From: Streptomyces justiciae
GTDB taxonomy: Bacteria > Actinomycetota > Actinomycetes > Streptomycetales > Streptomycetaceae
Length of the DNA: 64,000 nt
Assembly (NCBI RefSeq): GCF_015163075.1
Contig: NZ_JADDXU010000016.1
Span: 1-64,000 of the forward strand
Direction: 5' to 3'
Positions 27,177-39,096 of the stretch are shown here, piece by piece; the first letter of the stretch is position 1; each line of letters starts with the position of its first letter. A program made the translations under genes and the position numbers. The notes under the pieces are model-generated. The model was given only the letters and a program-made list of their open reading frames with translations. It made no database searches and had not been told where the DNA came from.

Positions 27177-27584
27177 ATGAAGATCCCTTTTCTGGGCAAC
27201 CGGCGCGAGGAACCCGGGGCGCACGACGCCGAGGGCATCGCCGAACTCCTCGCCGAGTGTGAGCTGCTGCGCCACCAGGCGGCCGGGTCGGGTGTCCAAC
27301 TGGACGACACCGTCGCCTCGTTGGAGGCCCTGGACCAGTTGGTGCCGCGGTGGCGGGACGACCCGGAGGTGCTGGAGTGGCTCGGCAACGACGCCGGGCT
27401 GTACCTCGGGACGGTGATCGTGCGGACCGTACCGGGCGCCGTGTGGGGGATCAGGGCGGACGGCCAGCCGGTGATCCGGCTCGCCTCCGGCCGGGAGTTC
27501 GACGTGGTCGCCGACGGCCACGACTGGGCGGCCAGCGGGGTGCCCGAACTCTCCCAGGTCTACGGCGAGGTGGCGGAGGCCTAG
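27177..27584 (+). CDS. DUF6278 family protein
   Basis: 135-residue soluble protein of unknown function found in Streptomyces. Features are the start MKIPFLGNRRE, an acidic helical middle (LLAECELLRHQAAGSGVQLDDTVASLEALDQLVPRWRDDPEV) and a conserved segment GNDAGLYLGTVIVRTVPGAVW. The name is my recollection of the family and was not checked. It is divergent from the SGNH hydrolase gene and 129 bases before an ABC transporter ATPase gene. Confidence 0.72.
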   Translation: MKIPFLGNRREEPGAHDAEGIAELLAECELLRHQAAGSGVQLDDTVASLEALDQLVPRWRDDPEVLEWLGNDAGLYLGTVIVRTVPGAVWGIRADGQPVIRLASGREFDVVADGHDWAASGVPELSQVYGEVAEA

Positions 27585-27713
27585 AGCGTGCACGCACATA
27601 AGCGGGGCTTAAATACGGCTAATGCCCGAAAAGTGCGTGTCGTGTATTAACTCCACTATTGTCTCGATAGGTTGCGGCAACCGCGACACAGCTGAGAGTG
27701 GGTAGGGCTGGGC

Positions 27714-28457
<744 letters not shown>

Positions 28458-28589
28458 CGGGACGGCGCCGCCCCTCGACTACGATGTGCCGTTCATCGCT
28501 GTGATGACGGCGATCTCGCTGCCGCCCGGTGGGCCCCCCCCCACGGCCCCGAGACCGTAGGGGGTGGCAGCTCACAAGAGCCATACCCG

Positions 28590-28603
28590 CCCGGCGCGCC
28601 GGC
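28590..28603 (-). terminator. GC palindrome after the CocE gene, possible terminator
   Basis: The perfect 12-base palindrome CCGGCGCGCCGG lies a few bases downstream of the minus-strand stop codon at 28610-28612. It could form a hairpin, but no U-tract follows, as is common in high-GC genomes. It could equally stop the plus-strand ABC ATPase transcript. Confidence 0.35.
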
Positions 28604-28609
28604 CGGAGA

Positions 28610-30178
28610 TCACTGCTCGCGCAGCGGAATCGACACGTACGACGGGTCGTTCGCCGGCGAGGAGAAGGTCAGCTGCGCGCCGGACGGGTTGTGCTCGATG
28701 TAGAGCGGGTCGACCGTGTCGACGACCAGGGCCAGACGGTGCCCTGCCGGGACGTCGTAGGCCGTGGAGTACAGCTCCAGGTCGAGGCCGAACGCCTTGC
28801 CGGGCGCCCGCCCGTGGAAGGTGTACGGCGCGTGGGTGACCAGCTTGCCGAGGCCGAGCGGCCCCACGTCGTAGAGGTAGGCGACGAGGGTGCCGCTCTC
28901 CTTGGTCGGGGTGACGGTGGTGTGCAACTTCGCGGTGCCGCGCACCTGTTGGGCGGTCGTGTACTTCCCCGACTGCCATACGGCCGCCCAGCGGCGGGGG
29001 AGCAGGGGGATCGAGGCGACCGGGGGGAGCTGGGCGACCTGGTCGAGGATGCTGGACAGGAAGACGACACCGCCGTCCGCGCCCGAGTCGACGTTCGTGT
29101 GGAGGGTGGTCGTGCCGGACAGGGCCAGCTTCTTCGTCGTGGCGCCGACCGACTTCCAGTCCGGGTAGCCCTCGTAGCCGCCGGTGGAACGGGACTTGAG
29201 CTGGACGGGCTGCTCGCGGTCGATGCCGTTGTCGTCGCCCTGGAGGTAGTGGTCGAACCAGCGCTCGGTGTCCGTCCACACGTCGTTGGGGAGCCCGAAC
29301 AGGCCCGTCAGCTCGGCGGTCGCGTGGTCGCCGGGGCGGAACTCCAGTCTCTTGGGGCCGGTCAGCTTCTCGTAGAAGTCGGCGTACTGGTTGGGCGGGA
29401 AGATCGAGTCGCCCCAGGCGTTGGCCATCATGACCGCCGCGCCGTTCTTGTTCAGCTGGTCCACATATGTGGCGGCAGAACGTTCCTTCCCCCAATTGAT
29501 CATGTCCTGTTCCTTGGACAGGTTGGAGGCGTAGAAGTTGTCGAAGATCTCCCGGAGTTCGGCGCTCTGCCGTCCCGTGACGACACTCGCGCCGTCCAGC
29601 AGGCCTGCCGCCTGGACGTGTTGGGTACGGCCCGAGTAGATCGAGTCGATCAGATCGGCCCAGCCGCTGAGCGCGGCGACCGCCTTGACGCGCTTGTCGT
29701 GCGCGGCCGCGAGCAGGCTGATGCCGGCGCCGTACGACACCCCGCCCATGCCGATGTGCTGTGCGTCGGCCGGGGTGTTGGCGAGCGCCCAGTCGATGAT
29801 CTTGGAGGCGTCGGCTATGTCGGGTGGTCCGGCGACTTCTATCTGTCCGCCCGACTGCCAGAAGCCGCGCACGTTGTAACTGACCACGATGTAGCCGGAG
29901 TTCGCGAGCTTCTGTGCCTGTGCCAGATACTCGACCTGGGGCAGGCCCCAGCTCGTGGGGAACACGATCAGCGGGTAGCGGCGCGAACTGTCCGCGCCCA
30001 CCGGGGTGATGACGTTCGCCTTGAGGACGGTGCCGCCGTCGCCGGCGATGTCGACGAATCGTATGCCGCCCGTCGAGGCCTGGGCGGCCGGGGCGAACCC
30101 GAGGGCGCTACCGGCGATCAGAGTCGCGGAGACGGCGCCCACGGCGGTCGTGCGCAGGGCCTTGCGATGGTGTCCCAC
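28610..30178 (-). CDS. Secreted CocE/NonD hydrolase, X-prolyl-dipeptidyl-peptidase-like
   Basis: 522-residue exported serine hydrolase. A signal peptide (first ~35 residues, ends AAQAS) is followed by an alpha/beta hydrolase domain with nucleophile elbow GVSYGAG, a region FRPGDHATAEL likely holding the His, and a C-terminal jelly-roll domain typical of Xaa-Pro dipeptidyl peptidases (from about residue 350, ending VVDTVDPLYIEHNP). It probably releases dipeptides or acyl groups outside the cell. Start GTG 30178. Upstream are three GlnR-like boxes (30208-30272), which fit a nitrogen-scavenging role. A 12-bp GC palindrome lies just beyond the stop and may end transcription. Confidence 0.88.
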   Translation of the reverse strand: MGHHRKALRTTAVGAVSATLIAGSALGFAPAAQASTGGIRFVDIAGDGGTVLKANVITPVGADSSRRYPLIVFPTSWGLPQVEYLAQAQKLANSGYIVVSYNVRGFWQSGGQIEVAGPPDIADASKIIDWALANTPADAQHIGMGGVSYGAGISLLAAAHDKRVKAVAALSGWADLIDSIYSGRTQHVQAAGLLDGASVVTGRQSAELREIFDNFYASNLSKEQDMINWGKERSAATYVDQLNKNGAAVMMANAWGDSIFPPNQYADFYEKLTGPKRLEFRPGDHATAELTGLFGLPNDVWTDTERWFDHYLQGDDNGIDREQPVQLKSRSTGGYEGYPDWKSVGATTKKLALSGTTTLHTNVDSGADGGVVFLSSILDQVAQLPPVASIPLLPRRWAAVWQSGKYTTAQQVRGTAKLHTTVTPTKESGTLVAYLYDVGPLGLGKLVTHAPYTFHGRAPGKAFGLDLELYSTAYDVPAGHRLALVVDTVDPLYIEHNPSGAQLTFSSPANDPSYVSIPLREQ

Positions 30179-30207
30179 GGGTCACTCCTCACTCGTGTCA
30201 GTGCAAA

Positions 30208-30272
30208 GTGACCGAACGGTAACCTCGGCCGTTTACCGGAGGTAACCCGTCGGTAAGTTACGTGGGAGTAAC
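30208..30272 (-). promoter_or_regulatory. Three GlnR-like boxes upstream of the CocE gene
   Basis: Read on the minus strand, three half-site pairs follow the pattern GTTAC-N6-xxAAC/xxCAC: GTTAC-N6-GTAAC (30272-30257), GTTAC-N6-TAAAC (30246-30231) and GTTAC-N6-GTCAC (30223-30208). The 11-base phasing and GTnAC half-sites match the known GlnR consensus (gTnAC-N6-GaAAC). The nearest box is 30 bases from the start codon. PhoP direct repeats share the 11-base phasing and are an alternative. Confidence 0.5.
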
Positions 30273-30294
30273 GATTGTTGTGGTGTGAATGAAT

Positions 30295-31053
30295 TCAGGA
30301 GGCGCGGTGGGAGTTGCGCGGAGCGGCCGGTGCGGGCAGGGGCGTTTGTGCAGCTCGGGTCACATCTGCGACCAGCTCGGCGACGTCCGGACCGTACGCC
30401 TGGGAGTTGACCACCTTCAGCAGGAGTACGAACGAATTGCTCCCGTGCTTGCGGGCCAGCCGTTCGTGATTGCGGGCCAGGTAGCGGGTCGCGGCCTGGT
30501 TGGTGATGGCGGTCTGCCCGCAGAACAGGAACACCGGCCGGCTCTGGCCCGACTGGCCGGCCGTGAGCCGCGCCAGCAGCACGTGTTCGCTCTGCCCCTT
30601 CTCCATCCGGTAGCGCTCGCTGCCGATCTGGAAGGCCAGCCGGTCGGGCCCCGGCTCCGGGTCGAGGTTCACCCGCACCCCGGGCAGCATGGCGTGCATG
30701 TGGGCCGCCATCCGGCGGTTCGACCCGGGCCCGCCCACGCAGAACTCCGTCCGCTCCCCGAAGCCCTGCCGCGCCGCGTCCTGGGTGATCACATCGGCGT
30801 GCGCGCCGCAGTCCTTGATGAGCGCGGAGAGTTCGAGGAGCGCGAAGACGTCGTAGCGGTGCACCGCGAGGTCGGGGCTGGCCGCGTCCCGGTTGACGAC
30901 GAGCAGCGACTCCGAGTGGTCGGGCAGCCCGAAGAAGGCCTGTTTGCGCCGGAGTTTCCGCTTCCACAGGTAGGTCCGGGCCAGCCAGCCGAGCATGGCA
31001 CTGATGCCGGCGGCCACCACGCCCAGGACGATGTTGCGCACGTCGTCATTCAT
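30295..31053 (-). CDS. Membrane-anchored protein with a glycine-motif domain, unknown function
   Basis: 252 residues: a single N-terminal transmembrane helix (about 6-26, NIVLGVVAAGISAMLGWLA) with a basic stop-transfer stretch (KRKLRRK), then a cytoplasmic domain. The latter has alternating strands and helices (SLLVVNRD, DVFALLELSALIKDCGAHADVI) and a conserved-looking FCVGGPGSNRRMAAHM near residue 100-115, plus PVFLFCGQTAITNQAATRYLARN. This looks like a Rossmann-like or nucleotide-binding fold, but I recognise no named family. ATG 31053 is the first plausible start. It is divergent from the gamma-glutamyltransferase gene. Confidence 0.6.
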   Translation of the reverse strand: MNDDVRNIVLGVVAAGISAMLGWLARTYLWKRKLRRKQAFFGLPDHSESLLVVNRDAASPDLAVHRYDVFALLELSALIKDCGAHADVITQDAARQGFGERTEFCVGGPGSNRRMAAHMHAMLPGVRVNLDPEPGPDRLAFQIGSERYRMEKGQSEHVLLARLTAGQSGQSRPVFLFCGQTAITNQAATRYLARNHERLARKHGSNSFVLLLKVVNSQAYGPDVAELVADVTRAAQTPLPAPAAPRNSHRAS

Positions 31054-31172
31054 GGGCGCGCATGGTAGCGGGGATACGCAAACCCGTGTTCGACGACGCC
31101 TGTTCCTCGCGCTCCTGACGGGGGCAGGGCATTGCAATAGGCTGCGCGAACGGCCCTTTAGTGGAGGTGCGC

Positions 31173-32963
31173 ATGCGTCGCCCTGTCGCGCGGAAACTGT
31201 CGGTGCTCGCGGTCTCGGCCGCCGTGGTGTCGGTCGGGGCGGCGGCGCCACCGACAACCGCCACGACACCACCGAAGGTGCCCGTCGCCGTCGGCTACGG
31301 CGGTGCCGTGGCCAGCGTCGACGCGGACGCCTCCGCCGCCGGCATCGAGGTGCTGAGGAAGGGCGGCAACGCGGTCGACGCCGCCGTCGCCACGGCCGCC
31401 GCGCTCGGCGTCACCGAGCCCTACTCCTCCGGCATCGGCGGGGGCGGCTACTTCGTCTACTACGACGCCAAGTCCCGTACGGTGCACACCATCGACGGCC
31501 GGGAGACGGCCCCGCTGACCGCCGACTCCGGTCTGTTCGTGGAGAACGGCCAGCCCCTCGCCTTCGCCGACGCGGTGACCAGCGGCCTGAGCGTCGGCAC
31601 CCCCGGCACACCCGCCACCTGGGAGACCGCCCTCGACAAGTGGGGCAGCAGACGCCTCGGCACGGTCCTGAAACCGGCGGAGAGGATCGCCCGCGACGGG
31701 TTCACGGTCGACGACACCTTCCGCGCGCAGACCGCCCTCAACGAGACGCGCTTCCGCTACTTCCCCGACACGGCGAAGCTGTTCCTCCCGAACGGCGCCC
31801 TCCCCGTCGTCGGCTCCACCTTCAAGAACCCCGATCTCGCCCGCACCTACGCCGAGTTGGGCAAGAAGGGCGTCGGCGCGATCTACCACGGCGACCTCGG
31901 CGACGACATCGTCGACACCGTCAACAAGCCTCCCGTGGACCCCGCTTCGGGTTGGAACGCCCGTCCCGGCGACCTGTCGGAGAAGGACCTCGCGGCCTAC
32001 GAGGCCAAGCTCCAGAAGCCGACGAAGACCTCGTACCGCGGCCTCGGCGTCTACTCCATCGCCCCCTCCTCCTCCGGCGGCACCACGGTCGGTGAGGCGC
32101 TCAACATCCTGGAGAACACGGACCTTTCGAAGGCGAGCGAGGTGCAGTACCTGCACCGCTACATCGAGGCCAGCCGGATCGCGTTCGCGGACCGCGGCCG
32201 CTGGGTCGGCGACCCCGCCTTCGAGGACGTGCCGACGAAGGGGCTGCTGTCGCAGCAGTACGCGGACTCGCGCGAGTGCCTCATCAAGGACGACGCGGTG
32301 CTGACCAGCCCGCTGGCGCCGGGTGATCCGCGGAATCCCGCGGCGTGCTCCTCGGATGGCACGGCGGCGCCGACGACGTACGAGGGCGAGAACACCACGC
32401 ATCTGACGGTGGCCGACAAGTGGGGGAACGTCGTCTCCTACACGCTCACCATCGAGCAGACCGGCGGCAGCGGGATCACCGTTCCCGGGCGCGGGTTCAT
32501 CCTCAACAACGAGCTGACCGACTTCTCCTTCGTTCCCGCCAACCCGGCCGTGCACGACCCGAACCTGCCGGGGCCCGGGAAGCGGCCGCGGTCGTCCATC
32601 TCGCCGACGATCGTGCTCGACCAGCACAACAAGCCGGTGGTGGCGCTGGGTTCGCCCGGCGGGGCGACGATCATCACGACGGTTCTGCAGGTGCTGACCG
32701 AGTTCGTGGACCGGGGGATGCCGCTCGTCGACGCGATCGCCGCGCCGCGGGCGAGTCAGCGGAACCAGACCACCACCGAACTCGAACCCGGGCTCTACAA
32801 CAGTGACTTGAGGACACAGTTGGAGGCCATCGGGCACGGGTTCCGGTTGAACGCCGAGATCGGGGCGGCTACCGGGGTGCAGCGGCTGCCGGGTGGGAAG
32901 TGGCTGGCCGCCGCCGAGACCGTACGGCGCGGCGGCGGCTCGGCGCAGGTGGTGTACCCCGCG

Positions 32964-32969
<6 letters not shown>
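31173..32969 (+). CDS. ggt: Secreted gamma-glutamyltransferase
   Basis: 598-residue exported Ntn hydrolase that removes gamma-glutamyl groups from glutathione and related peptides. The signal peptide covers about residues 1-26. The large subunit carries GGNAVDAAVATAAALGVTEPYSSGIGGGGYFVYYD. The autoprocessing site and nucleophile is the first Thr of NTTHLTVADKWGNVVS; later GGSGITVPGRGFILNNELTDFS, PRSSISPT and GSPGGATI complete the active site. ATG 31173 has GGAGG 5 bases upstream. Its stop codon overlaps the convergent clp coding region by a few bases, leaving no room for a terminator between them. Confidence 0.94.
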
Positions 32970-35519
<2,550 letters not shown>

Positions 35520-35637
35520 CCGGCGTCCCTGCGGGGCCCGGGACGCCCTCGCTGATCGACGTGCCGGAGTCGGGTAACCCGGGCCGCAGCCGGTTACACC
35601 TGCGACCACTTCTCCGTCGTACGACCCACGTGCACCT

Positions 35638-35750
35638 CTACGGCGGACGCCCGGCCGTGCGCGGGCCGCCCTGGCGCTCGTAGAACACGATCGCACGATC
35701 GTTGCCGCGCAGCACCTTCAGGACGACCCCGAGGGCGTCAGTCGATTCGG
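35638..35750 (-). pseudogene. Remnant of a GNAT acetyltransferase C-terminus
   Basis: From the map stop codon to a TAG at 35640-35638 one minus-strand frame reads DALGVVLKVLRGNDRAIVFYERQG followed by about nine residues. The pattern L-x-V-x-x-GN-x-RAI-x-FYERxG is the signature of the C-terminal acetyl-CoA domain end of GNAT acetyltransferases. Upstream the frame runs into the methionine aminopeptidase gene, so the rest is missing. I infer a deletion that removed most of the acetyltransferase gene; it has no start of its own. Confidence 0.6.
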
Positions 35751-36511
35751 GCCGTCAAGATGCGGGGGCCCGCGTCCGTGATCGCCACCGTGTGCTCGGC
35801 GTGGGCCGCGCGGGAGCCGTCGTTGGTGCGCAGGGTCCAGCCGTCGGCGTCGGCGTGGTAGCCGTCCGTGCCGCCGCCGATCACCATGGGCTCGATGGCG
35901 AGGACCATGCCGTGCCGCAGCTTCATGCCCCGGCCGGGGCGGCCCTCGTTCGGGACGCCCGGGTCCTCGTGCATCCGGCGGCCGATGCCGTGTCCGCCGA
36001 AGCCGTCCGGGATGCCGTAGCCGGCCGAGCGGCACACCGTGCCGATCGCGTGCGCGATGTCGCCGATGCGGTTGCCGACGACGGCCGCCGCGATGCCGGC
36101 GTCCAGGGCCCGCTCCGCCGCCTCGATCAGGCGCAGGTCCGCCTCGCGCGGTGTGCCGACCGTGAAACTGATCGCCGAGTCGCCCACCCAGCCGCCGAGT
36201 TCGGCGCCGAAGTCCGCGGAGACCAGGTCGCCGTCGCGCAGCCGGTAGCGGGTCGGGATGCCGTGCACGATCGCGTCGTTCACGGAGGCGCAGAGGACGG
36301 CCGGGAACGGAGTCGGCGCGAAGGAGGGCCGGTAGCCGAGGAAGGGCGAGGACGCGCCCGCCTCCCGGAGGACGTCGTGGGCCACCTCGTCCAGCTCCAG
36401 CAGGGAAACGCCCACGTCGGCGGCCTTGCGCACGGCCGTCAGGGCACGTCCGACGACCTGCCCGGCCTCGTACATGGCGTCGATCGATGTGTCTGTCTTC
36501 AGCTCCACCAT
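35738..36511 (-). CDS. map: Type I methionine aminopeptidase
   Basis: 257-residue metalloprotease removing N-terminal methionine from nascent proteins. The five metal ligands are visible: Asp in SADFGAEL, Asp in GDSAISF, His in GHGIGRRMHEDP, Glu in VLAIEPM and Glu in HAEHTVAI. VNDAIVHGIP holds the substrate-side His. Length matches the family. Streptomycetes normally have more than one map; this one is not beside secY/adk, so it is probably the accessory copy. It is divergent from a small XRE regulator gene across only 33 bases containing a palindrome. Confidence 0.94.
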   Translation of the reverse strand: MVELKTDTSIDAMYEAGQVVGRALTAVRKAADVGVSLLELDEVAHDVLREAGASSPFLGYRPSFAPTPFPAVLCASVNDAIVHGIPTRYRLRDGDLVSADFGAELGGWVGDSAISFTVGTPREADLRLIEAAERALDAGIAAAVVGNRIGDIAHAIGTVCRSAGYGIPDGFGGHGIGRRMHEDPGVPNEGRPGRGMKLRHGMVLAIEPMVIGGGTDGYHADADGWTLRTNDGSRAAHAEHTVAITDAGPRILTARID

Positions 36512-36521
36512 GCCAATTACT

Positions 36522-36531
36522 ATACCGGTAT
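36522..36531. promoter_or_regulatory. Palindrome ATACCGGTAT between map and the XRE gene
   Basis: This perfect 10-base palindrome, flanked by CT on the left and TAG on the right, sits in the 33-base divergent region. It overlaps where both promoters must lie (TATACC and TATTAG both resemble -10 elements). It is the obvious site for the adjacent XRE repressor to act on both genes. Confidence 0.5.
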
Positions 36532-36544
36532 TAGAATGGGTGGC

Positions 36545-36796
36545 ATGGTGCGCACCCCCCTGACCCCCGAAGAGCGTGAACGCGGCGAGCGGCTCGGCCG
36601 GCTGCTGCGTGAGGCGCGCGGCGGTCGCAGCATGGCCGACGTCGCGGCGAGCGCGGGCCTCTCGGCCGAGACCCTGCGGAAGATCGAGACCGGCCGTGCG
36701 CCGACGCCGGCGTTCTTCACGGTGGCGGCGCTGGCGCGGACGCTCGGGCTGTCGATGGACGAGATCGTGGAGAGGTGCGCGCTGGCTCCCGTGTGA
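36545..36796 (+). CDS. XRE-family helix-turn-helix regulator
   Basis: 83-residue DNA-binding protein made of little more than one HTH_3 domain (LGRLLREARGGRSMADVAASAGLSAETLRKIETGRAPTPAFFTVAALARTLGLSMDEIVERC). ATG 36545 is preferred by length and composition; an in-frame ATG 9 bases earlier is possible and there is no good ribosome binding site for either, so the transcript may be short-leadered. It is divergent from map and probably controls itself and map through the ATACCGGTAT palindrome. Confidence 0.85.
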   Translation: MVRTPLTPEERERGERLGRLLREARGGRSMADVAASAGLSAETLRKIETGRAPTPAFFTVAALARTLGLSMDEIVERCALAPV

Positions 36797-36928
36797 CCTT
36801 GCCGCACGTCACGTTCCGGAAGGTGCGGCGTACTCTGCGTCCAGTCCGAAAACTCTTCGTAGCGTGTTCGTAACACGGCTCGTGTTGTCTTACGGACCGG
36901 AGTGCTCCGGTCTGGCGGGAGTTGAACG

Positions 36929-38926
36929 ATGGCAGTGGATCAACTCCCAGGGTGCATACGGGAGTTCGTGAACTACCTGGACGGTCTGCTGGCGCGCCTG
37001 GATCAGGGCGGCGGCTGGTGCGCGGTGTTCTGGCAGCGCGACCCCGAGGGGATGCAGGCCTGTCTCGAAGGGCGTGAAGTGCCGCCCTGGGACGTGGTGG
37101 AGGCCCTCCTCCAGGACCTCGCCACGGAGTACGGTCCCGCCGTCGCCGCGCCCGAAGTCGAACGGGCCCGGGCCCTGCACGCCGAGGCCCTCGCCGCGTA
37201 CGACGCCCGGCCGGGCGCCCGTGACGCCCTCGGTGACCGCCTCGACGTGATGCTCCGCGAACAGCGTTACGCCGCCGAACGCCAGGCGGAACTCGGCCAC
37301 TTGCTCGCCACCGCCGCCACCCGGGAAGCCGCCGACGCGATCCGCCTGGACCTCGCCTGGGCCCGCGACGACCACGAACGCGCGACCGCCCGCTGCACCG
37401 AACTCCGCACCCGCATGGCCGACTTGGACCGCCGCACGGGGGGCGGGCAGGCCCAGGTGATCCGGCGCGGGCAGGTGAACGACGGGGCTGTGCTCCGCGT
37501 CGGCGACGAGGCCGGAGGGGCGCGGGCGGGTGGCACCGGGCAGGCGGGCCTGGGCGGGGCCCGCGCGAGTGGCGGTGGTGTGGGGCAGGCGGGTCCTGGT
37601 GCCGGGCAGCAGCCCGGTCGTGGCCCATACGGCGGTGGGCCGTCGAGCATGCCGCAGCAGCGTGACGCACGTACCGCTGCGGAGGCGGGCGCGACCGGTT
37701 GGCCGACGCAAGCCGCGAGGGAGACCGGTCCCGGCGGCGCGCCGGGCTCCGGGGGAGGCGGCGCGGGCCAGGAGTGGCACGAGCGCGCCGCGGCGGACGG
37801 CCCACGGGACGCCTGGCAGGGGCCCGCGGGCCAGGGATGGCAAGCAGGAGCGCGGACGGCCGCCCAGGGAGTGGATGGCGATGTCTTCGCGGGTGGTGTC
37901 CCGGTCTTCGCGGATCAGCGCCCCGAGCGGCCCGGTGCCCGGACGGCCGCCCAGAGCTCCGGCCCCGGAGGCTTCCCGGCCGATTCCCCCGGCGCTGCTG
38001 GTCAGCGGCACTGGCAGGCCCCCGCCCCGACGGCCGACGCCCGCCACGGCCTCGGTGATCCCGCGAACGTGGCCGCGGACTCCCCGTCAGGGCCCGGCAC
38101 CCCCGAGGGCGCCCATGGTCCTGGCGCGGTCGGTGGGCAGGCCGAGGCGCCCTCCGCCGGCTCCGGGCCCGCCACCAACGCCGCACCCACCCCCAAGCAG
38201 CGCAAACGCCGCCGAGGCAGTGCGCGGTTCGCCGGGATGGTCGAGGAGGACGCCGCTCCTGTCGTCGTACCGCCCGCTGCGGCGCCGACTCTTCCGGCCC
38301 AGCCCGCCACCGGGCGGCGCACCCCGCGCGGAGCCCGGTTCGCCGGGGCCGGTGCGGCGGTGGAGGCGCCGGAGCCGCAGGTCGAGCGGTTGGACAACGG
38401 GGACCGGCGGGAGGTGGCGCAGGCCGTCGAGCAGCTCGTACGGCTGCGTCGCGAGGGGCGCAGCGGGGAGGCGCACGCGCTGCTGGTCGACGCCGCCTAC
38501 TGGCCCGCCGCCCGCTTCCCGCTGCTCGCCGCCGAACTCCAGCACGCCGGGCTCGGCGCCGACTGGGCGACCCTGCTGTGGGAGGCGGCCTCGCTGCCCG
38601 CGGAGCGGCTGGTCGCGGCGGCGGACGCGCTGGTGGAGGCGGGGCGCGGCACGGACGGGGAGCAGGTGCTGCGGCAGGGCGTCGTACGGCCCGCCGAGGA
38701 GATCGGGCAGGCCGTGCTCGGGCTCGTCCACGAGGGGCGCCGGCGTGAGGTGCGCGCGCTGCTCGACGCGTACGTCCGCGTCCGCACCCCGGAGGAGGCC
38801 GCCCGCAGCGCCGCACCGGGGCCGCAGACCCTCGTACCCCTGCTGCTGGAGGCTTCCCAGGGGGTCTCGGAGGAACGCCACTGGGACCTCGTCCACGCGC
38901 TCCGGGTCGCAGGTTTCACGGCCTGA
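36929..38926 (+). CDS. Large Ala/Gly/Pro-rich protein of unknown function
   Basis: 665 residues in three parts: a helical N-terminus (1-170, VDQLPGCIREFVNYLDGLLARLDQGGGWCAVFWQRDPEGM and a coiled-coil-like HLLATAATREAADAIRLDLAWARDDHERATARC), a disordered Gly/Ala/Pro/Gln-rich middle (about 171-485), and a helical C-terminus (about 486-665) rich in Leu/Ala/Arg repeats resembling tandem helical hairpins (VEQLVRLRREGRSGEAHALLVDAAYW; WATLLWEAASLPAERLVAAADALVEAGRG). A short motif RGxARFAG occurs twice near the junction. Such proteins are common in Streptomyces and often mislabelled as tegument-like. GGGAG precedes the ATG. Confidence 0.78.
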   Translation: MAVDQLPGCIREFVNYLDGLLARLDQGGGWCAVFWQRDPEGMQACLEGREVPPWDVVEALLQDLATEYGPAVAAPEVERARALHAEALAAYDARPGARDALGDRLDVMLREQRYAAERQAELGHLLATAATREAADAIRLDLAWARDDHERATARCTELRTRMADLDRRTGGGQAQVIRRGQVNDGAVLRVGDEAGGARAGGTGQAGLGGARASGGGVGQAGPGAGQQPGRGPYGGGPSSMPQQRDARTAAEAGATGWPTQAARETGPGGAPGSGGGGAGQEWHERAAADGPRDAWQGPAGQGWQAGARTAAQGVDGDVFAGGVPVFADQRPERPGARTAAQSSGPGGFPADSPGAAGQRHWQAPAPTADARHGLGDPANVAADSPSGPGTPEGAHGPGAVGGQAEAPSAGSGPATNAAPTPKQRKRRRGSARFAGMVEEDAAPVVVPPAAAPTLPAQPATGRRTPRGARFAGAGAAVEAPEPQVERLDNGDRREVAQAVEQLVRLRREGRSGEAHALLVDAAYWPAARFPLLAAELQHAGLGADWATLLWEAASLPAERLVAAADALVEAGRGTDGEQVLRQGVVRPAEEIGQAVLGLVHEGRRREVRALLDAYVRVRTPEEAARSAAPGPQTLVPLLLEASQGVSEERHWDLVHALRVAGFTA

Positions 38927-39037
38927 GCAGGCCCGGCCGACCCGCCTCCGCTCACCCACGTGAGTGTGAAACGTGATCGACTCCGCGGGTTAACGACGAT
39001 GGTCTTGGCAAGGCTGCTGGAGAGGCTTACTTTCGAC

Positions 39038-39068
39038 CCTCTACGGCCTGCATCTACGGGCGTAGAGG
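39038..39068 (+). promoter_or_regulatory. Inverted repeat CCTCTACG...CGTAGAGG upstream of the pyrimidine locus
   Basis: Perfect 8-base arms (39038-39045 and 39061-39068) lie 28 bases before the first nitrilase-family gene, with a further TCTACGG copy inside the loop. It could be an operator for the PucR regulator encoded downstream or a leader hairpin. Confidence 0.45.
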
Positions 39069-39096
39069 CTCTGACGTCCCGTCGAAGGAGCAGCTC

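Noticed and set aside
36797..39096. RNA genes or riboswitches in the intergenic stretches around the large unknown protein
   Set aside because: No cloverleaf, conserved riboswitch core or strong terminator was seen apart from the dyad at 39038-39068.
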